43,805 bases of DNA from Paenibacillus glycanilyticus (GTDB lineage: Bacteria; Bacillota; Bacilli; Paenibacillales; Paenibacillaceae), in contig NZ_BSSQ01000029.1 of the NCBI RefSeq assembly GCF_030161375.1, forward strand, positions 1 through 43,805, in the 5' to 3' direction. The translations under genes and the position numbers were made by a program. Below are positions 1 through 5,874 of this stretch, in pieces. Under the pieces are notes generated by a model. The model was not told the DNA's origin. It saw only the letters and a program-made list of their open reading frames with translations, and ran no database searches. Each line of letters starts with the position of its first letter. Position 1 is the first letter of the stretch.

Positions 1-20
1 CAGTTTCGCTCGTTGTTCAG

Positions 21-33
21 TTTTCAAAGAACA
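21..33 (-). promoter_or_regulatory. boxA antitermination site of an rRNA operon leader
   Basis: Read on the minus strand this is TGTTCTTTGAAAA, very close to the boxA element (TGCTCTTTGAAAA) used by NusB/S10 antitermination in rRNA operon leaders and spacers. It lies just downstream of the two promoters at 54-190, so it fits an rRNA leader running out of the left edge of the window. The 16S gene itself is not visible. Confidence 0.75.
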
Positions 34-53
34 ATTTTTCAACAACGCGGTAT

Positions 54-83
54 ATCGTAACACGTTATCGCATTTTTTGTCAA
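54..83 (-). promoter_or_regulatory. rRNA operon promoter P2
   Basis: On the minus strand a perfect -35 TTGACA (83-78) is followed by an 18-base spacer and a -10 TACGAT (59-54). It is followed within about 25 bases by boxA. The direction is leftwards, out of the window, which implies an rRNA operon beginning beyond position 1. Confidence 0.7.
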
Positions 84-160
84 GCTTTAATTTTCATCAA
101 TTTTTGTCGATGATTTTCAGCTTTTCGTCCCAACCGCTTGTCTCTCTCGGCCGGAATTAG

Positions 161-190
161 AATATACCATAATCCAAAAGCGTTTGGCAA
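161..190 (-). promoter_or_regulatory. rRNA operon promoter P1
   Basis: A second sigma-A promoter about 105 bases upstream of P2: -35 TTGCCA (190-185), an 18-base spacer, -10 TATATT (166-161), with a TGG just before the -10 box (extended -10). Tandem promoters of this kind are normal for Bacillales rRNA operons. Confidence 0.6.
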
Positions 191-232
191 GCACTTTTTC
201 AAAAAAGATATATAACCTCCTTTCTTGCATAT

Positions 233-273
233 AAAAAGCCATAACCATATCCCATGGGCATATGATTATGGCT
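233..273 (-). terminator. rho-independent terminator
   Basis: An imperfect hairpin of about 17 base pairs whose arms begin and end with AGCCATAA / TTATGGCT, followed on the minus strand by a run of T. It ends transcription coming from the isomerase gene and the segment 274-368 before the rRNA promoters start. Confidence 0.7.
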
Positions 274-368
274 GGCGAGAAATCTGGCGAACGTGTCTAG
301 GAGGGACCACGCTGAACCCCTTCCTTGTTACTACGTGCGTCATTGATAGTCCTGCACCGCGCAAGCAA
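274..368 (-). other. non-coding segment before the terminator; possible 3' RNA element
   Basis: These 95 bases between the stop codon of the isomerase gene and its terminator have no plausible reading frame. They are richer in G and C than the AT-rich flank and contain small self-complementary pieces, for example GTGC/GCAC arms. I compared the segment by eye with 5S, 6S, SRP and tRNA patterns and could not match it to any. It may be a long 3' untranslated region, a degraded sequence, or a small RNA that uses the terminator at 233-273. Confidence 0.3.
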
Positions 369-1121
369 TTAAATTAAATCAAGATTCTTCAAGTTCTTAT
401 AGCTGATGGCTAGGCTTTCAATCGGATCTCTGCGACTCAAATCTTGTTCGACCACTAGCCATTCCGTGCCAACCTCTCTTGCTGTACGAGCAATTGCTTT
501 AAAATCCAATATCCCTTCGCCGATTTCGGCAAAAAAAGCACTCTCTCCCGCTTCCATATCCTTTATATGCAACAGAGGACAACGGCCGTGAAGCTTGCTC
601 AAGTATTCCACGGGATCTAGACCCGCACGCTTTACCCAATACGTGTCCAACTCCAATTTAACCAAATCAGGATCGGTCTCTTGCAGCAGTCTATCTAACT
701 GAGAAACGCCGTTATAAGTTTTGAACTCCCAGTCATGATTATGATACAGCAGTTGTACTCCCCTCTTGCGCAGACGGTTGCCAATTTCGTTCAATTTGGC
801 TGCTTTGACTAACAAGTCCTCTTCCGAATCAAAATGATAAGAAAGCGCCACGTATTTCTCGGCATCTACCGCTTCCAAATAGTCAGCAATCCCTTCCGGG
901 TTGGACGCCAGCTCTTCTATTCCCGCATGAAAGCCAATTGTCCTTAAACCGATTTGATCCAGAAATCGCTTCTGCTCTTCTATCGTGATACCTGCCGGCG
1001 GAGGCCCCAGCTCGATGCCTTGATAACCGATTTCCGCAATTTGTTTAAGCGTGCCAATGTAGTCTTTGCTAAGATGATCCCGAACGGAGTAAGGCTGTAC
1101 TGCTACAGAGAATTTGGACAT
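369..1121 (-). CDS. sugar phosphate isomerase/epimerase (AP endonuclease 2-type TIM barrel)
   Basis: A 250-residue protein of the xylose-isomerase-like TIM barrel family that includes IolE, IolI and many sugar isomerases/epimerases. Visible family features are the N-terminal barrel strand with AVQPYSVRD, the metal-site strands with YHNHDWEF, LELDTYWVKRAG and LHIKDM, and a C-terminal VVEQD. These supply the Glu/Asp/His ligands of a divalent metal in the family. I chose the ATG at 1121. An in-frame GTG nine bases upstream is too close to the AAAGGA site to be the better start. It is the third gene of an operon with the AraC regulator and the dehydrogenase, 32 bases after the dehydrogenase stop, which suggests breakdown of a sugar or polyol. 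The exact substrate cannot be told from sequence. Confidence 0.8.
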   Translation of the reverse strand: MSKFSVAVQPYSVRDHLSKDYIGTLKQIAEIGYQGIELGPPPAGITIEEQKRFLDQIGLRTIGFHAGIEELASNPEGIADYLEAVDAEKYVALSYHFDSEEDLLVKAAKLNEIGNRLRKRGVQLLYHNHDWEFKTYNGVSQLDRLLQETDPDLVKLELDTYWVKRAGLDPVEYLSKLHGRCPLLHIKDMEAGESAFFAEIGEGILDFKAIARTAREVGTEWLVVEQDLSRRDPIESLAISYKNLKNLDLI

Positions 1122-1153
1122 CCTGATCACGCATCCTTTCCTGCTTATAGGGT

Positions 1154-2170
1154 TCAGACTTCAGACCAATCGAACAAAACGCCTTGATAATGATCTTTGT
1201 CGTTGCGCAAACCTTCGTAAGCCTGTACCGCCTGTTCTGGCTTCAAAATGTGGCTGATTAACGGTTCAATCTTTAACTGCTTGCGTCTCAACAGATCAAA
1301 TATGATTTGCGAGTTACGCGCGAGCGAATGCTTGACGAACACATCAGGTTCAACCGGATACCTCCACTCGTGGGCGCCTTTAAAGGTAATACAGCCATAC
1401 CCGTCCAAATGTATGTAGTTCAACAAATCCGTTATATTGCCTTGAAATTCACCCCGAGGGCTGCCTAGCAGTACAACTTCACCATATTTCGCAACCCATG
1501 GCAGCCCGTTTGCAACCACGCTAGGAATGCCGGTCGCATCAATTAAGGTAGATACTCCTCTGCCCTCAGTAAGCTCGGCGATCTCCTCTTTAGTTGTAGA
1601 ACCGGACTGTAATGTATATGCGATTCCGCATTCTTTAGCGGTATTTATTCGATTGAGCGATAAATCTATTCCGATTACGGAAGCGCCTTGCATAGAAGCC
1701 AATTGCGCAGCCATGTTGCCAATTAAGCCTAATCCCGTTACAGCCACATGATCGCCAAGCTCAATATTCGATACGCGAATAGAGGTCATTGCCACGGAAG
1801 CCATCCGGGTAAAGGGCACCCAGTGCAATGGCACGTCGGAAGGCGCTTTCAAAAAAATGCCGCTCGTTGAAATGACCGAATACAAGCTATGGTCGCCATA
1901 GTGAAACACATGATCGCCAGCTTGATACCCTTCTACCTCTTCGCCTAACTCGATAATCTCGCTCACCGAAGAATAACCCGGTACTGAAGGCATTTGAAAC
2001 CACCCTTCATTTCCCGACAAGCAAGCCAGCTCGGTACCCGGGCTGATTAAGGAGTATTTCTTTTTGACCAGCACTTCCTTGTTGCCCACTTTGAAGCTGC
2101 TTCGTTGTTCTGTTTCGACTTCGACTTGCCATGGCGCGGTAAATATAATTTTTTTGTTTTCCAATCTCAA
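1154..2170 (-). CDS. medium-chain dehydrogenase/reductase, apparently lacking the catalytic zinc ligands
   Basis: A 338-residue alcohol-dehydrogenase-like protein. The N-terminal catalytic domain is followed by a Rossmann fold with the nucleotide-binding motif VTGLGLIGNMAAQLA (about residues 143-157). In zinc enzymes of this superfamily the first half carries GxCGTD and a GHE motif. Here the same places read LISPGTE and PGYSSVSE, so the usual Cys and His ligands are gone. This pattern is known from a subset of family members such as the BchC-like group. The start codon overlaps the stop of the upstream AraC gene by four bases (ATGA), which implies translational coupling. It probably oxidises a sugar or sugar-derived alcohol together with the downstream isomerase. 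The substrate is unknown. Confidence 0.8.
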   Translation of the reverse strand: MRLENKKIIFTAPWQVEVETEQRSSFKVGNKEVLVKKKYSLISPGTELACLSGNEGWFQMPSVPGYSSVSEIIELGEEVEGYQAGDHVFHYGDHSLYSVISTSGIFLKAPSDVPLHWVPFTRMASVAMTSIRVSNIELGDHVAVTGLGLIGNMAAQLASMQGASVIGIDLSLNRINTAKECGIAYTLQSGSTTKEEIAELTEGRGVSTLIDATGIPSVVANGLPWVAKYGEVVLLGSPRGEFQGNITDLLNYIHLDGYGCITFKGAHEWRYPVEPDVFVKHSLARNSQIIFDLLRRKQLKIEPLISHILKPEQAVQAYEGLRNDKDHYQGVLFDWSEV

Positions 2171-3090
2171 CTCTCCTCTAACTTTGCTGTTTGCGTATGG
2201 CGGTCAACCGCCAAATACGAATAGGATTCTATATATTGACTGGCGGTAAGGCCAACAATCGTTTTAAACGTTCGGCTAAAAGAGTGTATGCTTGTAAAAC
2301 CGACCTCTTCTGAAATCTCCGTAATGGAAGAACGGTTTTCAATCAGCTTTCTTTTCGCCTCCTCGATCCTGACATGCGTCACGTATTTATGAATGGTAAT
2401 ACCTAACTGCTCTTTAAAAAGACTAGACAGATGATTGGTAGATAAGCCTGCATACTCGCTAATTCTCTCCAGCTTTAATTGAGGATCCCTAAACTGCTGT
2501 TGAATGTATACGATCGATTTCTCGATTGATGCCCATCCCTTCGCCTTGGTCCCTATCCCCTCCGATGACTCGCGTTGGTTTCTTAGAAAATAAATAAGCA
2601 ACTCCAAAGCCAACGATTTCATAAAAATATGACTGTAAGGCCGTTGACCGGTAAACTCTTGTCTAAGGATATGGAATCTTCTGTGCAGCTCCAAACGAAG
2701 CGCATGATGGATACGCGAAATAGGATTTACTTCCGATAAAATTTCCTCTTCCGGTTTAATCTCTATTTGCTGTCCCTGATTCACCCCTGTTTCAACCCAA
2801 GTGCTCTGGTCATCCCAATGAAACAGATCAAAATGAAATATGTATTGAATTAACGGTTCATTCGATGTTGCTCGGATAAAATGAAGCTTCATCGGCGGAA
2901 TAAGAATAACGTCCCCTGCCTTCACCTCATAGTGAATGCCATCCAATATGATTTCAGCCTCGCCCTGTTCAATGTACGTATACACATGATCAAAATCCAA
3001 CCACTCACCAACAAGGTATTGGGATTCCATGATTTTTACAGAGCGTACAAATGGGGACAGCCTTTCGATTCCATTGATGATCCTTTCCAT
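2167..3090 (-). CDS. AraC family transcriptional regulator
   Basis: A 307-residue regulator. The N-terminal half (about residues 30-120) is a cupin-like sensor domain with YIEQGEAEIILDG and the downstream PPMKLHFI. The C-terminal 100 residues form the double helix-turn-helix of AraC/XylS proteins: KLERISEYAGLSTNHLSSLF is the first helix-turn-helix and ITEISEEVGFTSIHSFSRTF the second. The start ATG follows GGAGGATAGG. It is the first gene of a three-gene operon with the dehydrogenase (four-base overlap) and the isomerase, so it most likely senses a carbohydrate and controls this operon. Confidence 0.85.
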   Translation of the reverse strand: MERIINGIERLSPFVRSVKIMESQYLVGEWLDFDHVYTYIEQGEAEIILDGIHYEVKAGDVILIPPMKLHFIRATSNEPLIQYIFHFDLFHWDDQSTWVETGVNQGQQIEIKPEEEILSEVNPISRIHHALRLELHRRFHILRQEFTGQRPYSHIFMKSLALELLIYFLRNQRESSEGIGTKAKGWASIEKSIVYIQQQFRDPQLKLERISEYAGLSTNHLSSLFKEQLGITIHKYVTHVRIEEAKRKLIENRSSITEISEEVGFTSIHSFSRTFKTIVGLTASQYIESYSYLAVDRHTQTAKLEES

Positions 3091-3292
3091 CCTATCCTCC
3101 GTATTTGTGGCGTTTCCGATATCCTATCACAACAACATTCTGCATTCCTATCGCTTCGCTCAGAACCGGTTGTAATACCTATCTTATTAGAACTGCAGAG
3201 AAAGATCTTTAGTTATAAAAACGATTTTTTAACAAAAACTACGATTTTTCGGATCAATGAAGCTGCTTTGACAAAATACGTTGATGAATAGC

Positions 3293-3320
3293 AAAAACCC
3301 GACCTTATGCGGTCGGGTTT
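3293..3320 (-). terminator. rho-independent terminator (copy 1 of a duplicated unit)
   Basis: A strong hairpin with AACCCGACC / GGTCGGGTT arms and A/T runs on both sides, so it can act in both directions. It lies just downstream of the stalk-domain gene at 3348-3986. A copy differing at one base sits after ssrA at 4120-4147. Confidence 0.85.
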
Positions 3321-3347
3321 CTGGAGAAGCTATCCTATATTAGACGC

Positions 3348-3986
3348 CTATCTTACTAAGGATTTGAATGAAGTCATCATCCATTCATTCCCCTTCTTAG
3401 TCATCTCCGTTATAATTTCGTTTCTATGGTCACCCCACGAATCTTCAAAAGATGCCGTATATTGAGTATAGCTGCTATTCCACTCAATCTCCTTATCCAT
3501 GAGACCATGCAGGTTAATAAGGAATTTATTCCACTCTCTCTTCTGGGTACCGTGCATCCCATCAAGCGCTTTGGTAGCAAACTTTATTGCTTGTTCATCT
3601 GTTAATGGATAAGCCTGAACTTCAATGTGCTCGGAAGATCCTATCATAGTAGATTTATTCCATTTAATATAATCGTCCGGATAGAAGAAGTTATTCAAAG
3701 CTTTAAATTGAACATACACCTTCCCACTGATCAGCAATGCTCCGTTGCCCACAATAGCCGTAAAAGTTTGTCCATCTTTATTTAGTGAAGCTGTATTAGT
3801 TTTCTGATTCCAGCTTATTTTTGCGCCAAGCTTCTCTCCTGTTACACGGAGAGGTGCATATAATCTCCCCTCAGAAAGGATACCCTTTAAACTTAGAGTG
3901 GCGACATCATCATTTGCAGCATATGAACTTACTGGACCAACCATTAAAGCAGCACTCATTAAACCTACTAATACTGTTTTCTTCAT
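3348..3986 (-). CDS. secreted stalk-domain (copper amine oxidase N-terminal-like) protein
   Basis: A 212-residue exported protein. Residues 1-23 are a clear Sec signal peptide (KK, hydrophobic core, SYA-A cleavage site). Residues about 30-105 resemble the copper amine oxidase N-terminal-like stalk domain common in Paenibacillus surface proteins, with GRLYAPLRVTGEKLGAKISW followed by a short TASL strand. The C-terminal half has no recognisable domain and is rich in Trp, Glu and Lys. The start ATG follows TGGAGGG. The gene and its upstream region are visibly richer in A and T than the neighbours, and it lies between two near-identical terminators next to ssrA, so it may have been acquired. No enzymatic function should be assumed from the domain name. 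Confidence 0.75.
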   Translation of the reverse strand: MKKTVLVGLMSAALMVGPVSSYAANDDVATLSLKGILSEGRLYAPLRVTGEKLGAKISWNQKTNTASLNKDGQTFTAIVGNGALLISGKVYVQFKALNNFFYPDDYIKWNKSTMIGSSEHIEVQAYPLTDEQAIKFATKALDGMHGTQKREWNKFLINLHGLMDKEIEWNSSYTQYTASFEDSWGDHRNEIITEMTKKGNEWMMTSFKSLVR

Positions 3987-4119
3987 TTTACCCTCCAGAA
4001 TTCTACACTTATATGCTAAGTTAATTGCTTTTATATAACTATTAACGTCTATATATACTCATTGAAATTATAAAAGTTCTATTATATCCTCAGTCCATTT
4101 CTGTAAGTCGAGACAAAGC

Positions 4120-4147
4120 AAAAACCCGACCTCATGCGGTCGGGTTT
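4120..4147 (-). terminator. rho-independent terminator of ssrA (copy 2 of a duplicated unit)
   Basis: A hairpin with AACCCGACC / GGTCGGGTT arms and a T run on the minus strand, starting four bases after the CCA end of tmRNA. It is nearly identical to the terminator at 3293-3320. Confidence 0.85.
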
Positions 4148-4151
4148 CTCA

Positions 4152-4517
4152 TGGTGGAGGCGAGGGGATTTGAACCCCTGTCCGAAGACAACGCCACACA
4201 GGCTTCTACGGGTGTAGTCACGGTATTGATGTCACCCGAGCGTCGTCCCGTAACCGACTACGCGTTGGGTCAGCCTGATTATCTTCTTCCGTCGACCCCA
4301 GGCGGAGACCGAAGCGGCGTATCCCACTACTTGTTAGCCCCTAGTCTAGTCACATGGGCGATGCTAGGTAGGAGCACGCTCACAGGTTATTAAGCTGCGA
4401 AAGCGTAAGTTTGTTGTTGTTTGCCATTTAATAGGCTTTAGCGTTGATGAAGCAGACGACTCCCTGCTACCCGCAACCCATGCTCGTACTATCCCCGTCG
4501 AATCCATAAACGCCCCC
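4152..4517 (-). ncRNA. ssrA: transfer-messenger RNA (tmRNA)
   Basis: A 366-base tmRNA. The 5' end GGGGGCG pairs with CGCCTCC near the 3' end to make the tRNA-like acceptor stem. The 3' part has the T-arm GGGTTCAAATCCC and an encoded CCA. The tag reading frame lies at 4390-4425 and encodes GKQQQTYAFAA followed by two TAA stops. With the charged alanine the tag is A-GKQQQTYAFAA, which has the expected small hydrophobic end for ClpXP-type recognition. It rescues stalled ribosomes together with SmpB, whose gene lies just upstream, and its products are degraded by Clp proteases. Confidence 0.97.
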
Positions 4518-4731
4518 AATATCGCATAAACGGCCCGTCAAAGCAACCGATTAGCTTCAAGAACGCTTGGAATGAGGTACGGCGTTTCGTAATCGCCGTT
4601 CATTACAAGCAAGTATAACTCAATGCTTCTTTGCTATAGCGCTTAGTATCACCTTAGCACTTATTCAGTATAACATGAACATCTTCACCATTGCTAAAAA
4701 TGTTACTGCCAGTGGATGAAGGACATGCCAA

Positions 4732-5214
4732 CTATCTTACAACCTTCTGCTTCTCGCGCAGCGCACGCTGGATATCCCGTTGTGCATCGCGCTTCGCAGC
4801 GGTATCGCGTTTATCATACTGCTTCTTACCTTTACCAAGGCCAATAAGCAGCTTCGCGTACCCATTGCGAACATAAATCTTCAAAGGCACAATCGAGTAG
4901 CCTTCCTGTTTGGACTGGCCAAGCAGCTTATGAATTTGCTGTTTATGAAGCAACAGCTTGCGAGCGCGCGTCGGATCAGTCGGGTTATGACGATTGCCCT
5001 GTTCAAAAGGACTGATGTGCATATTATGAATGAACATCTCGCCATTCCGGATCGTTGCAAACGCATCTCCAATATTCGCTTTTCCCATGCGGACCGATTT
5101 GATCTCGGTTCCCATGAGCACAATCCCCGCTTCATACGTATCCTCGATGAAGTAATCATGGGAAGCTTTTTTGTTTTGAGCGAGTTGCTTGCCGTCATTT
5201 TTCTTAGCACCCAC
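4732..5214 (-). CDS. smpB: SsrA-binding protein
   Basis: A 160-residue SmpB. It binds the tRNA-like part of tmRNA and brings it to stalled ribosomes. Visible family features are the N-terminal NKKASHDYFIEDTYEAGIVLMGTEIKSVR, the RIS-like MHISPFEQGN loop and the basic C-terminal tail (KKQYDKRDTAAKRDAQRDIQ), which enters the mRNA channel. The start is GTG, 7 bases after GAGGTGA. ssrA follows 214 bases downstream. RNase R (rnr), its partner in clearing faulty mRNA, is two genes upstream, so the window holds the whole trans-translation set. Confidence 0.96.
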   Translation of the reverse strand: MGAKKNDGKQLAQNKKASHDYFIEDTYEAGIVLMGTEIKSVRMGKANIGDAFATIRNGEMFIHNMHISPFEQGNRHNPTDPTRARKLLLHKQQIHKLLGQSKQEGYSIVPLKIYVRNGYAKLLIGLGKGKKQYDKRDTAAKRDAQRDIQRALREKQKVVR

Positions 5215-5333
5215 AGCGGTTCACCTCATCTTCGTATACGGATTCCATGGTTTAAGAAAGCGTCATTAGGAATACATTGTAACAACTTTACAAATCTAAA
5301 GCAACACTGCAAAAATACATCGCTTACATAACT

Positions 5334-5361
5334 AAAAAAACCGCCCTGTTAAGGGCGGTTT
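5334..5361 (-). terminator. terminator of the cold shock gene
   Basis: A hairpin with AACCGCCC / GGGCGGTT arms followed on the minus strand by seven T, 20 bases after the cspA stop. Confidence 0.85.
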
Positions 5362-5381
5362 CCGTACGTTAATTTAAGCTA

Positions 5382-5582
5382 TTACAGCTTAACAACGTTC
5401 TCAGCTTGTGGTCCGCGGTTGCCTTGAACAACGTTGAACTCAACGCGTTGGCCTTCTTCAAGAGTTTTGAAGCCTTCGCCAACGATAGCGGAGAAGTGTA
5501 CGAATACGTCATTGCCGCCTTCAACTTCGATGAAGCCGAAACCTTTCTCAGCGTTGAACCATTTAACTGTACCTTGTTGCAT
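5382..5582 (-). CDS. cold shock protein
   Basis: A 66-residue single cold-shock domain protein of the CspA/CspB/CspD type, an RNA chaperone that melts secondary structure. The RNA-binding motifs are GTVKWFNAEKGFGFI (RNP1 KGFGFI) and DVFVHFSAI (RNP2 VFVHF). I chose the ATG at 5582 because it follows GGAGGTAAGACAC and gives the standard length. The upstream in-frame start would add five unrelated residues. The gene has its own terminator and a leader of about 140 bases containing a large hairpin (5639-5700), which suggests control at the RNA level. Confidence 0.95.
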   Translation of the reverse strand: MQQGTVKWFNAEKGFGFIEVEGGNDVFVHFSAIVGEGFKTLEEGQRVEFNVVQGNRGPQAENVVKL

Positions 5583-5638
5583 GTGTCTTACCTCCAAAAA
5601 ATAAAATTAATATGCGCCTATTTCGTATCGAAACAAAA

Positions 5639-5700
5639 AATTCACACATTGGAAAAGGTGTCATGACGACTAAAATGATACCCTTTTCAATATGTGAATT
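5639..5700 (-). promoter_or_regulatory. long hairpin with T run in the cspA leader
   Basis: On the minus strand the arms GAATTCACA...AAAAGG and CCTTTT...TGTGAATT pair over most of 27 positions, with a small loop, and are followed by TTTTTTGTTT. It therefore looks like an intrinsic terminator, but it lies between the likely cspA promoter and the cspA ribosome binding site, 57 bases before the start codon. It may act as an attenuator or a temperature-responsive element. Alternatively it is only the terminator of transcripts reading through from rnr. Confidence 0.6.
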
Positions 5701-5730
5701 CAGGTTCATATCATCAATTGCTTTGAGTGT

Positions 5731-5761
5731 ACTATACCCAAAATCAAAATGCAAGCGACAA
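5731..5761 (-). promoter_or_regulatory. candidate cspA promoter
   Basis: On the minus strand: -10 TATAGT (736-731 of the 5 kb block) with a weak -35 TTGTCG (5761-5756) at a long 19-base spacing. The start of transcription would be about 5725, leaving a 140-base leader. Confidence 0.4.
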
Positions 5762-5792
5762 GCTTAAATATATTTTCCCAGCTTATCCTAAG

Positions 5793-5840
5793 AAACGGTG
5801 CTGCTTCATCGCAGACCGCGCCACACTTGGCAGCACCGTA
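5793..5840 (-). terminator. terminator of rnr
   Basis: A hairpin with ACGGTGCTGC / GCAGCACCGT arms and a loop of about 27 bases, followed on the minus strand by TTTCTT. It starts 35 bases after the rnr stop. Confidence 0.6.
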
Positions 5841-5874
5841 TTTTCAGGTTATAGTACTTCATCATGTTAATTAT

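Noticed and set aside
274..368. Possible 5S rRNA or SRP RNA gene
   Set aside because: The segment does not carry the conserved 5S or SRP sequences, so it is left as unassigned.
4151..4393. Open frame across the 3' half of tmRNA
   Set aside because: It overlaps a clear ssrA gene on the other strand and starts at its CCA end. It is a well-known false gene type.
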